From IMG/VR virus record IMGVR_UViG_3300010938_000012, positions 1-64,000 of that record: DNA of 64,000 nt; one strand, written 5' to 3'. The notes below the pieces were generated by a model that was not told where the DNA came from, ran no database searches, and saw nothing but the letters and a program-made list of their open reading frames with translations. Below are positions 1-8,571 of the stretch, in pieces. A program made the translations under genes and the position numbers. Position 1 is the stretch's first letter, and each line of letters opens with the position of its first letter. Source of the stretch: a virus.

Positions 1-1
1 G

Positions 2-130
2 TTTGACCCAACCAGCGAACAAAGATACGCAGATGAAAAAGGAATCGCCCTCCCAGATGGGTATGTTGCACACTCTGCACGGGCTGATGCACAACTAACC
101 AGACTGGTTTGGCTATCCCTTAACCAATGA
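2..130 (+). CDS. C-terminal end of a possible DEDDh 3'-5' exonuclease (partial)
   Basis: This is the only convincing plus-strand coding sequence. It enters from outside the window and stops at TGA 128-130, giving 42 codons. Its end contains HSARADAQLT, which resembles motif III (HxAxxDAxxT) of DnaQ-family exonucleases. Only the tail is visible, so the family is a guess. It converges on the minus-strand nuclease gene and is followed by a hairpin with a T-run. Confidence 0.45.
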   Translation, partial: FDPTSEQRYADEKGIALPDGYVAHSARADAQLTRLVWLSLNQ

Positions 131-153
131 CCAAACGCAACCCGGCTGACTCG

Positions 154-186
154 CCTGTTCTACTTAACTGTGGGACAGGTTTTTTT
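154..186 (+). terminator. Rho-independent terminator after the plus-strand gene
   Basis: CCTGTTC (154-160) pairs with GGACAGG (173-179), including one G-U pair, around a 12-nt loop. Seven T follow at 180-186. It lies 24 nt after the plus-strand stop codon and overlaps the last codons of the converging nuclease gene. Confidence 0.7.
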
Positions 187-1801
187 GTGCAATCTCCCAA
201 CCTTCATCTAAATATTTTTGGGCTTCTGAATCTTTTACAGTAACAGTGATTTCCTCATACTCTTGTACGGTTTGCGAAAGGTGAATATCTCCGAGCATCA
301 CTATATCGAACCCGTCGAACACTGATGGGTGTACACCATGTTGAATAGTTATGAGGTCTGTCCTCGAACCTATTAAAGGGCCATGATGCAGCGCTATTTT
401 AAACTCACCTTCAATGTCTTTTGCATAGACCCACTTATCTGGGCTATCAGTTATTCCAAAATGAGAAAAGACAGTTCCATTTAGTTCGTAAACTCCACTT
501 GCTTTCCAATAGTGAAGATTTGGATGGTTCATAGCATCTACAACAGGAGTTAAAGCATCTAACCTGTTTTGGTTAGATATGTTACAGTTCCCGGAAATGA
601 ATATAGTATCACTATTCCTTATGAGCAAGTTACTATTGGGGACTTCAAGACAATAAACATAGTCATCGAATGGCACACTTTGGACTGTACTAATACTTGA
701 TGTATTTACTCTATTATTCAAATTTACATAAAGTACTAATTGTTTTTTTCCCGATTTATACCCACTTCTAAGATGCTCTGATTCTGAATAAACTGCTTTA
801 CCTCCACACAAATGCACAATAGTCTGTAACATTTTAACAGAAAATTGCGAAACTCCCACACATCTATACCCTCCACTACTATTCTTAGAACCACCACCAT
901 TTAAATACCCTATCAAAAAATTATTTAGAAAATAAAAATCATGTGTTAATATACTATTAGGAATTTCCTTAACTCCACTAAAAAATTCGTATATTCTTTT
1001 TGCTAACTGTCCATAGATGCAAATCGTTGTAACTCCGCTGTAAACCTTTACATTATACTCATAGTTTAAGTCTGTTAGTAAATTACACAGGTAAGTTATC
1101 TTTCTTTCTTTTTTAAACCTATATTGAATCCTTACTGTGCCAGTTTTAGCATTCTTTAAGACAAAAGTAGCATCAGCAAAACTAAACCCCAATAAAGCAG
1201 CAAAAGAGTCAACACTGTTTTTAGATATTACCCCATTCAAAGGTATCTTTGCTTTTTTTGGTAATATTAAAGCACTTTTTTTATAATATTTGTTAGGTTC
1301 ATTAAATTTATAAAGCATTTGGTGTGTGGGGGTTACTAACATATCAACATATTTCCCTTTGATGTGTATCATATCCCCTAAATACTTTCTTTTGATGTAG
1401 GATATAGGTTTTTGAAACTCCACTCTGCCTGTAGTTTCATTAAAGGTGGCTACTTCAAAATCATAGTTTTCATCAACAAAGTACTTCAAACTAACCCATC
1501 CGGCTTTCGTTAAAACTTCGTGGAAACCCTCAAAGCAATCATGGTTTCCGGGGATTATAACTGTTGTACAAGTATCAGCACAGTCCTTTAAGAACCTCGA
1601 AACTACTTGGAAAAGTTCTGGGGACATCTCTGTTTTAGAGTGCACAACGTCACCTCCTATGAATATTACCGAATTTTCGTCTTTGTGTTTTTGTACATAG
1701 AGTATAAAATTTCTAAGTACACTGTTAAATTCTTTGTGCCTTTGGTATAGCCGGAAGTGGATGTCACTAATGTGAAAGATTTGCGAAATTCTTGAACCCA
1801 T
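164..1801 (-). CDS. SbcD/Mre11-like nuclease subunit (T4 gp47-like) interrupted by an intein
   Basis: This is a calcineurin-like phosphoesterase of the SbcD/Mre11/gp47 family, which works with an SbcC/gp46 ATPase in end processing and recombination-dependent replication. Visible metal-site motifs are SDIH near residue 12, GGD at 49-51, GNHD at 85-88, ALHHGP, and LGDIH near the end. A 317-residue intein starts at Cys89, directly after GNHD, and ends before Cys406. The spliced extein would be 228 aa, clearly shorter than T4 gp47 (about 340 aa). The part after the GDIH motif is short, so the capping domain appears reduced or missing. The start is supported by the HISDIH motif close to the N-terminus. 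The upstream endonuclease gene overlaps the start by 35 nt. Confidence 0.88.
   Translation of the reverse strand: MGSRISQIFHISDIHFRLYQRHKEFNSVLRNFILYVQKHKDENSVIFIGGDVVHSKTEMSPELFQVVSRFLKDCADTCTTVIIPGNHDCFEGFHEVLTKAGWVSLKYFVDENYDFEVATFNETTGRVEFQKPISYIKRKYLGDMIHIKGKYVDMLVTPTHQMLYKFNEPNKYYKKSALILPKKAKIPLNGVISKNSVDSFAALLGFSFADATFVLKNAKTGTVRIQYRFKKERKITYLCNLLTDLNYEYNVKVYSGVTTICIYGQLAKRIYEFFSGVKEIPNSILTHDFYFLNNFLIGYLNGGGSKNSSGGYRCVGVSQFSVKMLQTIVHLCGGKAVYSESEHLRSGYKSGKKQLVLYVNLNNRVNTSSISTVQSVPFDDYVYCLEVPNSNLLIRNSDTIFISGNCNISNQNRLDALTPVVDAMNHPNLHYWKASGVYELNGTVFSHFGITDSPDKWVYAKDIEGEFKIALHHGPLIGSRTDLITIQHGVHPSVFDGFDIVMLGDIHLSQTVQEYEEITVTVKDSEAQKYLDEGWEIAQKNLSHS
587..1537 (-). mobile_element. Intein with a degenerate LAGLIDADG endonuclease domain
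   Basis: This in-frame protein intron covers residues 89-405 of the nuclease ORF. It begins with Cys and ends SGN followed by the +1 Cys. The C-terminal splicing block reads VYCLEVPNSNLLIRN, close to the usual intein F block. The penultimate residue is Gly rather than the common His, a variant known from some inteins. Two LAGLIDADG-like stretches are visible, LLGFSFADA and FLIGYLNGGGSK. The second lacks the usual acidic residue, so the endonuclease may be dead while splicing is intact. Removal restores GNHD-C-NISNQN without a gap. Confidence 0.88.
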
Positions 1802-2774
1802 TTTTATCTTTTTGAAAGATTATTTTGTAAGTGTATTTGTTTTGATTGCAGTAGTTTTCTCCCGCAATTATTTTTGCATTTAATTTGTCAACATCCTCTT
1901 CATACCCTTTAAGTTCTATTAACAATATTATGCCATCAACAAGGTTTATCAGGAAGTCAGGCCAATACTCGTGAACAACTCCATTAAACTCGTATTTTAT
2001 GAATATTTTATGTCTCTTAGTCCAAAATATCACATTCTCTTGTTTATCTAAAAACTTCATAAACCTAAGTTCGTAACCATAATGGTGGTACTCATTATCC
2101 TCTATATACTTGTTGAAATAGTTACCAACTTTAAACCTTTTATGGCTTTTGACACAGTCTGGATTTTCTTTTACATAGTTTGCTAATCTATTTTTATACT
2201 CTTCTGTGCTACATATAGGATTTAAACTTCTCGTATGTAAAATCTTAGCGATAGTTTCTTCCTTTGTAGTATCCTTTAGAGTCCAGTGGTTTTCTTTCAT
2301 TTTATTTTTTGTTTTGGCACTCTTAGGCTTTTTTGCCCTCTCGGATAATGCGTCCTTAAACTCTTGTGTATACTTTCCTTTTGGCATTTTGTAACTCTTG
2401 CCGTTTTTGTGCATATTTTCAAACTGCTTCTTACCATTTGAAGACAGTTCATCCTTTAGGTTGGGATTGTTTACATATTTAAACAGTTGGCCGCACTCAT
2501 AACTGCAACTTTTTTGAGTTTTGTATTTGCTTTCAAACGTACTATTACACACAGGACATACCCTACAATACATTGTTATACCCGTTCTTCTGTTTAACCT
2601 TGACTCTTTCTTTGCACACCCACAACTTTTTCTCCTTTTCAACTGTCCTGCTGTCTCGTAGACAATATTCCCACAATCACACAAACACTTCCACTTTTTG
2701 ATGTCATTAACGTATTCAACTTCTATGGTAGTTAATTTACCGAATCTAAGTCCTTCCGAAATTACTTCTTTCAT
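1767..2774 (-). CDS. Free-standing homing endonuclease, PD-(D/E)xK-like
   Basis: A 335-aa protein. Residues 1-60 hold a zinc-ribbon module (CLCDCGN ... SCGCAKKE) of the kind found in front of phage HNH/AP2 endonucleases. A second Cys cluster follows (CRVCPVCNSTF ... CSYECG). The middle is basic with NUMOD-like spacing. The C-terminus has the pattern E (YGYELRF), PDFLI and IELKG, matching a PD-(D/E)xK or Vsr/TnsA-like nuclease core. It sits directly upstream of, and overlaps, the intein-bearing nuclease gene, a typical position for a homing endonuclease. Confidence 0.75.
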   Translation of the reverse strand: MKEVISEGLRFGKLTTIEVEYVNDIKKWKCLCDCGNIVYETAGQLKRRKSCGCAKKESRLNRRTGITMYCRVCPVCNSTFESKYKTQKSCSYECGQLFKYVNNPNLKDELSSNGKKQFENMHKNGKSYKMPKGKYTQEFKDALSERAKKPKSAKTKNKMKENHWTLKDTTKEETIAKILHTRSLNPICSTEEYKNRLANYVKENPDCVKSHKRFKVGNYFNKYIEDNEYHHYGYELRFMKFLDKQENVIFWTKRHKIFIKYEFNGVVHEYWPDFLINLVDGIILLIELKGYEEDVDKLNAKIIAGENYCNQNKYTYKIIFQKDKNGFKNFANLSH

Positions 2775-2777
2775 ACG

Positions 2778-3185
2778 TTAATAATCTATTACTTTATATA
2801 TTAAATTATGTTTCTTTGCGTTGTCTATCATATTCTTTGAACCTGACGATTTTCCGTCCCAAAAAACTATGCAGTGGCTTGCTATTTTTGCCATCTCTTC
2901 GCTTCTAAGTGTCCCTGCTGCCGAGTTATATGGCTTTCCTTGTTTGTTATACTTTATCCAAACTTGAGGACAATCTAAGTTATCCCAGTCTGCTAGCATT
3001 TCTACCACTGGAAAATCCCATTCATGGGCGAACCTTTCTCCGAGGGTATCTGCGCCACTGGCTTTACCTGATATTATGGCTATTTGTCCGGGTTGACCAT
3101 CGTTTTCGAGGATAAACTTCATTACCTCTTCCTTTAAGAGGTCGTAGTCATTAAATTCCCTGCCCCCCGCTATTATTAGTTTCAT
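2778..3185 (-). CDS. DUF2493 / YspA-like SLOG-family protein
   Basis: A 135-aa Rossmann-like protein. It begins KLIIAGGREFNDY and has SGKASGADTLGERFA, both hallmarks of the DUF2493 branch of the SLOG superfamily, which is thought to bind nucleotides or nucleotide-derived ligands. It is common in phages and its role there is unknown. Its start overlaps the end of the upstream membrane-protein gene by 35 nt. Confidence 0.8.
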   Translation of the reverse strand: MKLIIAGGREFNDYDLLKEEVMKFILENDGQPGQIAIISGKASGADTLGERFAHEWDFPVVEMLADWDNLDCPQVWIKYNKQGKPYNSAAGTLRSEEMAKIASHCIVFWDGKSSGSKNMIDNAKKHNLIYKVIDY

Positions 3186-3348
3186 GTCTGTAAAAGATTA
3201 AAAGCAACAATACGAATATTGAGTATGAATAAAAGTTTGGAGGCAAGTAACCCCCTGAAAATAGCATTATAATACCAAGAAGTGCTGCTGTTACTAATCC
3301 AGCCGAAAAAGCAAGGGAAAAGTAAAACATCAGAGAGTTTTGTCTCAT
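3151..3348 (-). CDS. Small two-helix membrane protein
   Basis: A 65-aa protein with two hydrophobic segments (about residues 7-30 and 40-53) and a polar tail. Its ATG (3346-3348) follows the stop codon of the upstream gene with no gap, which supports both genes. No family recognised; a small phage membrane protein of unknown role. Confidence 0.6.
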   Translation of the reverse strand: MRQNSLMFYFSLAFSAGLVTAALLGIIMLFSGGYLPPNFYSYSIFVLLLLIFYRHETNNSGGQGI

Positions 3349-3600
3349 TTAAAATGGTTTGTAGTTGTTTATATGTAATGGGTCTGGGTTTAGCAACATC
3401 AAGTCGCAAACCTTAGCCCGGATTATTTTTTTCGTTTTATGTGTCTTCAAAAAACAATGAATCCCATCTGTATCAAAGCACTCAAGTACCCAAACACAAC
3501 CAGCATTAGCCCAAGATAGATGATACTTGTTCCCTATCGTAGGCTTTGTGATTTTTTCAAACTTGTCTCCGAGATTTTTGATTTTAATCAGTTGTCGCAA
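3349..3600 (-). CDS. Hypothetical protein, 83 aa, TTG start
   Basis: The reading frame starts at TTG and abuts the next gene exactly. It mixes basic and aromatic residues (for example HLSWANAGCVWVLECF) and has no recognised domain. It overlaps the end of the upstream zinc-ribbon ORF by 13 nt, consistent with coupled translation. Confidence 0.6.
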   Translation of the reverse strand: MRQLIKIKNLGDKFEKITKPTIGNKYHLSWANAGCVWVLECFDTDGIHCFLKTHKTKKIIRAKVCDLMLLNPDPLHINNYKPF

Positions 3601-3797
3601 ATGTCTTTTGTGAGTAGTTTGGAAATGTTTGAGTTTCCAGAACTCGAACCTTGGTGCGTTGCGTCAGTTTTTCCCTTTACTGCCGCTTTTCCAGTTTTAA
3701 CGTTTAAACCCCTTTCATACCCGATACAGTGAGGACATCGCCAAACAATCCAATCTCCGTCACGGTGACTGGTGCAACGGTGTGATTTTCCGTTGAT
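3588..3797 (-). CDS. Zinc-ribbon-like small phage protein without a standard start
   Basis: The frame encodes HRCTSHRDGDWIVWRCPHC followed by a YERGLNVKTG segment. I recognise this general pattern (C..H..DGDW..WRCP.C.GYER) from small phage proteins. No ATG, GTG or TTG lies between the in-frame stop at the end of the primase gene and the conserved part. The start codon may be mutated or the N-terminus frameshifted. Placed between the primase gene and the 83-aa gene. Confidence 0.45.
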   Translation of the reverse strand: MNGKSHRCTSHRDGDWIVWRCPHCIGYERGLNVKTGKAAVKGKTDATHQGSSSGNSNISKLLTKDICDN

Positions 3798-3802
3798 GGG
3801 TG

Positions 3803-4759
3803 TTATTTACACAACCTGCTCAATATGTTGAATTTGAAACTATCTGTTTCGGTTACCTTCTTTGCAGAATTTATGTGCTCCCATACCCTGTTGTGTCCGA
3901 GGCTGGTCGGGTCGTGGTACACGGGACGCCCTTCTTTTTTTGTCGCCCCCTCATCTAAAGGAAATTCTGTAATGAAAACCTCTATGCCGTGTTCTGCAAA
4001 CCATTTACTATATTTCATTATCTCTTTTACAGCATCACCGTCAAGACATAGGTAGATTACACTTACATTTTCGTCAAGTATCTTGTTAAAGAGCGACTTG
4101 CTTATCTGCTTGCCGTTCAACGGTACAGCGTTTCTCCTCACAACAATTGCATCCAGCCTTGACTCGACAAGCACAATAGGTTCAGACCAGTTAACCAACC
4201 CTTCGTCGTACACATGGTCTTTATCTACGCCTGTCGGCGCGGAGAAGGCGAACATTGGATTTTTAAGGTAACTTCTGGCCGTGAAATACACCAACGAACC
4301 GTTAACGTCATAAAACGGAAAAATTACCATGTCACGGTACTTCCCGGTCTCACAGTAGCCTATTCGATACTTGTAAAAGTCGAGGTCTGTCAAACCCCTT
4401 CCAAGCAGGTAATTTTTAGCCTTATCATAAAACAATCCTGCCCCCCCCTTCCAAAGAGGCTTATACTCTGGTGGAAGCGATAGGGCTGTTTTAGCGGACT
4501 GAAACTTTGAACTTGATTCCACGAACAGAGACTTGGCCTTAGATATGGCCGTGTTGGGGGCAGACAGTTTGTTTAGCAACACTGTGACCTTGCTCCCGTT
4601 TACCCCACAGACCCAACACTTCCATTTCCCGGTGCCAATGCTGACTCCGAGTTTTGGTTTGTGGTGATTGCAGAACGGACATTGAAATTGGTAATAGTCC
4701 CTGTTCGCTTTATGGCCTTGGCCAAGAAGCGACTCAAGTAGGATTAGTTTTTCGGGCAT
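3803..4759 (-). CDS. DNA primase (T4 gp61 / DnaG-like)
   Basis: A 318-aa primase. An N-terminal zinc ribbon is visible (CPFC near residue 27, CWVC near residue 49). A TOPRIM-like core follows, with PIVLVESRLDA supplying the acidic residue and IYLCLDGDAV the D-x-D-like element. It would make RNA primers for lagging-strand synthesis with a phage helicase encoded outside the window. The length fits the gp61 family. A Bacteroidota-type promoter lies directly upstream, so it may start an operon that includes the genes down to the gp47-like nuclease. Confidence 0.88.
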   Translation of the reverse strand: MPEKLILLESLLGQGHKANRDYYQFQCPFCNHHKPKLGVSIGTGKWKCWVCGVNGSKVTVLLNKLSAPNTAISKAKSLFVESSSKFQSAKTALSLPPEYKPLWKGGAGLFYDKAKNYLLGRGLTDLDFYKYRIGYCETGKYRDMVIFPFYDVNGSLVYFTARSYLKNPMFAFSAPTGVDKDHVYDEGLVNWSEPIVLVESRLDAIVVRRNAVPLNGKQISKSLFNKILDENVSVIYLCLDGDAVKEIMKYSKWFAEHGIEVFITEFPLDEGATKKEGRPVYHDPTSLGHNRVWEHINSAKKVTETDSFKFNILSRLCK

Positions 4760-4775
4760 GAAACGTCTTTTACCG

Positions 4776-4806
4776 CAAAAGTATAAACCTTCTGTTAAAA
4801 AACCAA
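4776..4806 (-). promoter_or_regulatory. Bacteroidota-type promoter for the primase operon
   Basis: On the minus strand TTG (4804-4806) is followed after 20 nt by TACTTTTG (4776-4783), matching TTG-N20-TAnnTTTG. It lies 17 nt upstream of the primase ATG, so the leader would be very short. Confidence 0.6.
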
Positions 4807-4941
4807 GCCATTAACAAATCTTTTGCAATCCCATAAGAATTTGTTCTCGACTCCCACACTCAATCAAAAAAACTTTCATATAACTTTAAACTGTCTAAAT
4901 CATGCCCCTTTCAAAAAATCACCTAAAATCACAGTAATATC

Positions 4942-5403
4942 CTATTTTAACATTGATATAATTAATTCTTTAAACTCGCTTGTAATTTTTACATTTCTAA
5001 ACTGGCCACTACCAATGGAATTGTTGTAGTAAGTGTCATCTGTTAGGACATCACATTTTATTTGATATATTATTTCGCACAGATTTGTCTGTCCCTTTGT
5101 TGGACAAAAGCAAATTATCTCAAATTCAAAGTTCTCCTTCCCAAACCTTTTAATGTCCTCAAGCAGCGGTTTACAACTGCCCATGTAATCGCGCCAGTTG
5201 CTCTCTGCGCGACTTTTTTTCTTTTGAGTCTTCTTTATCCCACTCTTCAGCGTTACGCGCTTGGTGGTCGTTTTAGCGGATGTTAGGTACTTCCTTCCGA
5301 TATATCTTTTTCCGTCCAGTTTTGAAGTTATTTTGTAGACAAACCCGAACGAACCTTCCGGTATCTCGAAGTCGTCAACCCCTTTGTAAGTCCAATTACT
5401 CAT
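4942..5403 (-). CDS. GIY-YIG endonuclease-like phage protein
   Basis: A 153-aa protein with a GIY-YIG core: GFVYKITSKLDGKRYIGRKY near residues 19-38, then ESNWRDYMGS and later FEFEIICF. Unlike a classical homing endonuclease it is only one domain. It could be a degenerate or domesticated homing nuclease, or a small structure-specific nuclease. Confidence 0.75.
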   Translation of the reverse strand: MSNWTYKGVDDFEIPEGSFGFVYKITSKLDGKRYIGRKYLTSAKTTTKRVTLKSGIKKTQKKKSRAESNWRDYMGSCKPLLEDIKRFGKENFEFEIICFCPTKGQTNLCEIIYQIKCDVLTDDTYYNNSIGSGQFRNVKITSEFKELIISMLK

Positions 5404-5426
5404 TGTTGCTTTTTTGGTGTTTAATT

Positions 5427-5978
5427 TTATTCTGGCAGCGCTATTCCCGCAAACCCTGTCAATACCCTTCTAACGTGTAGAGGGTATTTGTAAACTGTAA
5501 ATGTTCCGGGGATGTTGTCAAGCACGACCCCCCTATGCGATGCTTCTTTAGTTGGGGAAGATAATGCCCTTGCGTCGAGGGAAGCCAACAGGTTGTGCGT
5601 GTCTGTGCCCCAAATACTGCCACCCCCTTTGAATAAAACTTGTTCAGGTGTTTTTGACACGGGGGTGAGTATTGTGTTTGTAAACTTTTGATTGACCCAC
5701 ACAAAATTTCCATTCAAATCTGTGTGCCACATAGCAAACGGTATATCTTCGGTAGAGCCTTCTAAGATTTTTACACGATTTTCAAGTTCTTTGTTCTCTT
5801 TCTCAAGGTCATCTATCTTTTTGTACAACCTTTGTATTTCTTCGTTCAATCTCTGGTTTATTGTGTCGAAGTCTGTCCTCTTCTCTTTTTTTACGTTTGT
5901 GTAATAATCAAGTACTTTAAAGACAGCTCCACCGCCCAATGCAGTTGCTCCATACTCAAGCATAGTTTGTATATCCAA
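5427..5978 (-). CDS. Coiled-coil plus PAS-like domain protein
   Basis: A 183-aa protein. A short Gly-rich hydrophobic N-terminus is followed by a strong coiled coil (about residues 33-75, with IDDLEKENKELENRV). The C-terminal half has PAS-fold character (FAMWHTDLNGNFVWVNQKF). PAS domains usually sense small ligands or redox state and are unusual in phage proteins. The coiled coil suggests dimerisation. Function not known. Confidence 0.65.
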   Translation of the reverse strand: MDIQTMLEYGATALGGGAVFKVLDYYTNVKKEKRTDFDTINQRLNEEIQRLYKKIDDLEKENKELENRVKILEGSTEDIPFAMWHTDLNGNFVWVNQKFTNTILTPVSKTPEQVLFKGGGSIWGTDTHNLLASLDARALSSPTKEASHRGVVLDNIPGTFTVYKYPLHVRRVLTGFAGIALPE

Positions 5979-6099
5979 AACCTTCCTCCTTTTAACTTTT
6001 TTACAAAGTCTTGTATAAATATGTTAAAAAGAAGCCACTGCTCAACAATTTTAAATAAACAAACAAGTTAAAACATTGTTCACAATTAAGCATCCCATT

Positions 6100-6885
6100 T
6101 TACAGATATATAAATCTGCCCTTTTCTAATCTTGTTCTTATGTAAGTTATACTTTTTTTAAAATGAGTTGCTGCAACTTTTATAGACTCAAAAACTTCAC
6201 CAGTTTCTAAGTTTTTAATTTTTCTACTCCTTGCTTTACTTATTTTAAGTCTTGCTTCTTCTGAGTGTGTTTTTCCAAATAAAGGATGATTTATACCGGA
6301 TGTTAATCCCTTTCTATTTTTACTCATTTTTAAAATCGACTCTTCTTTATGATTCTTTCCAAACATTCCATTGTCAATACCTGTATTTGCTTTTGATATT
6401 TTTTGTTTAGTTGACTCTGACACTTCTTTTCCGTACATCGGATTTTTACTACCAATATTACTGCCTTTTCTAAGGTCGCTCATTTTTAATTTAGTTTTTT
6501 CGCTATGTTTATTGGTTCCATTTTTTATTTTTGTGGTTTTCATTTTATCAATAGATTCTGGTGTGAAAACTCTGCCTTTCATTGCTTTAGATAGTTTTTC
6601 TCTTAAATCAACAGGAGAATCTAACCACCTTTTTATATGATTTGCGGCATATATATTTCGTTTATATTCTATCGTGTTTTCTGAAAAACATTCAGCCAAT
6701 ATCAAATGAGCATCAAAATGGTCTTGATATGATAGTAGTATTATATTTTCTGCTTCATTACTTCCGCCCATGAATTTTGGTATTATATGGTGTCTGTGAG
6801 TATTAATGTTTGAATAATCTTTTAATGAGCATTCAGTCATAAAGCGACTATACTTTGTTATGTTAAATTCTTTGTATGTAATCAT
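6100..6885 (-). CDS. HNH homing endonuclease with NUMOD3 repeats
   Basis: A 261-aa protein. An HNH core is visible near residues 31-60 (HRHHIIPKFMGG ... LLSYQDHFDAH). It is followed by repeated NUMOD3-type DNA-binding motifs (GMFGKNHKEES, PLFGKTHSEEA, PMYGKEVSEST). This is the typical build of a free-standing phage homing endonuclease. It sits immediately downstream of the LamG-domain tail gene with a 6-nt gap. Confidence 0.9.
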   Translation of the reverse strand: MITYKEFNITKYSRFMTECSLKDYSNINTHRHHIIPKFMGGSNEAENIILLSYQDHFDAHLILAECFSENTIEYKRNIYAANHIKRWLDSPVDLREKLSKAMKGRVFTPESIDKMKTTKIKNGTNKHSEKTKLKMSDLRKGSNIGSKNPMYGKEVSESTKQKISKANTGIDNGMFGKNHKEESILKMSKNRKGLTSGINHPLFGKTHSEEARLKISKARSRKIKNLETGEVFESIKVAATHFKKSITYIRTRLEKGRFIYL

Positions 6886-6891
6886 GGTTAG

Positions 6892-8568
6892 TCAAGAGTC
6901 AAATTTTACTGTTATTGAAATATCCACGTCATCGCGCATTTGCAAAGGTTGACTCAATTTTGCTATGGCAACAAGTTCTCTCTTTTCGTTGTACAGCCCT
7001 ATCGCGGTCGCATAGGGAAATAGAGCGCCTTCGGCAAGGGAGCCTGTCATTTGGTCAATGATAAGGTCCGTGTACGGGTTTTTCAATGTGCTTGGGTTTT
7101 GAGACAGGTTAAAACTTCCGGCCGGTATCCTAACCAAACACTCATACGAGTAGATGACGTGTGTTGACCTAAATCTCAACGTCCAATCGCTCTCCATTAA
7201 ATCGCTGTAAGTTTTTGATGGAGAAGTCAGCACAATGTTGCCTGATTTATAGAACACGTTCCCAACTACGGCTGTCTGATACATGCCCATAGAAGAAGAG
7301 TCCGCCAAAGTTGTTACAGTAGACGGGGAAAGGCCTTTGTTGTATATCCTTATCTCGTCTAAGTGTCCAAAATACGCAGCGGTCTGGTCGAAATCGTCAG
7401 AGCCAAAAATCAGAGAGTGCTTATTGACCGGGTGCCCCTTTACCTCTTGTCCGCTCTGTACCGCAGCGCCGTCCTGATACATAGTAATCATAGAACCTGA
7501 CTTTACCGTGGCATAATGATGCCACCTGCCGTCACCTAAGTCAACAGAGCCGGACAATGTGAGCGTATTTATGCCATCGCTTCTGCTAAATCTTAGTATA
7601 TTTGAAATACCCTGTACTTCAAACCTGTATGGATATACTGGCGTAGTTAGCGCCTCTGTTGAAGAAGATACGTGGTATTGCTGTTGAACCAAATCATTTT
7701 GGTTGTATTTGTCAAGCAATCCATATACTTGTTTCTTTATTACGGTGTTCTTTGAAATAACGGTAGCGCTGTCGTTTCCGTGAGGCTCGTACTTCAACCA
7801 AAATGATATTGTAAAGTCATCATCTTTTGTAAAGTTAAAGTCATCTCTGTTGTCGGTGACAATGCTGCCCCCTCCATCAAAATAGGCGCAGAAACCGCTT
7901 GACGTGTTGTTCAAGGGCACTCCCGTACTGATACGTAAGCCCCTCGCCACCGAAGGCTCGTCCGGGGAAAACGTGTTTGACTTATATGGTATGGCCCTTT
8001 TTTCAAAAACAGCCCCCTCAATACTCTTTGCGCCCCTGAAAGAGTCGTTAAAGCCCCAGTACGCGACAAGGTTATAGTTGTCCGAATAAGACCCCGTACT
8101 TAAACCGGTGTCATATATGTTTCCGTTCTTGTCGTCTGTAAGATAGTATCCAGAGGCCGTAAACTCTACCGAACCCGGCTTAATCGATTCTCCGTAGTCG
8201 AGATACGGAACAGATATGATGGAAGCGCTCACTCCAAGATATTTGTACGTAAATCTTGGATTGGCGTGTTCAAGTGTCCTATATTTGTCGTATGGAAACC
8301 TGTAATACTGCGAATCTATGCTACTCCATACCACAGCCTTGTAAGAGCCGTCGAATGAGTTAGTCTGGTAAAGCTTTTGTGAGTCAGTTCCGAGTTTTAG
8401 TTTCCCCGATGGGTATGTCGCGCTCAAGAGTTTGTACCCACTTCCTGTTTGTGGCATTGAACCTGAATAGAACTGCGACCTACGCCACAAAAACTTCTTG
8501 TGAACTTTCACAGGGGTTAGCGTGAAGTCCTGTGGGTAAACAGTGCTATAAACGTGCGGTATTGCCAT
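6892..8568 (-). CDS. LamG-domain virion adhesin / tail protein
   Basis: A 558-aa protein. Residues about 210-425 form a LamG-3 (concanavalin-like) domain: DDDFTISFWLKYEP, WHHYATVKSGSMITMYQDG and YFGHLDEIRIYNKGLS are typical strands. LamG domains bind glycans, so host-surface binding is likely. The last ~100 residues (VRIPAGSFNLSQNP ... AIGLYNEKRELVAIAKLSQP) match the C-termini of the two larger proteins at 10339 and 12474, suggesting a shared virion-docking module. Confidence 0.75.
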   Translation of the reverse strand: MAIPHVYSTVYPQDFTLTPVKVHKKFLWRRSQFYSGSMPQTGSGYKLLSATYPSGKLKLGTDSQKLYQTNSFDGSYKAVVWSSIDSQYYRFPYDKYRTLEHANPRFTYKYLGVSASIISVPYLDYGESIKPGSVEFTASGYYLTDDKNGNIYDTGLSTGSYSDNYNLVAYWGFNDSFRGAKSIEGAVFEKRAIPYKSNTFSPDEPSVARGLRISTGVPLNNTSSGFCAYFDGGGSIVTDNRDDFNFTKDDDFTISFWLKYEPHGNDSATVISKNTVIKKQVYGLLDKYNQNDLVQQQYHVSSSTEALTTPVYPYRFEVQGISNILRFSRSDGINTLTLSGSVDLGDGRWHHYATVKSGSMITMYQDGAAVQSGQEVKGHPVNKHSLIFGSDDFDQTAAYFGHLDEIRIYNKGLSPSTVTTLADSSSMGMYQTAVVGNVFYKSGNIVLTSPSKTYSDLMESDWTLRFRSTHVIYSYECLVRIPAGSFNLSQNPSTLKNPYTDLIIDQMTGSLAEGALFPYATAIGLYNEKRELVAIAKLSQPLQMRDDVDISITVKFDS

Positions 8569-8571
8569 ACA

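Noticed and set aside
3600-3700. GGTTCGAGTTC resembling a tRNA T-loop on the minus strand
   Set aside because: No acceptor or anticodon arm fits, and the same bases encode the end of a zinc-ribbon protein frame.
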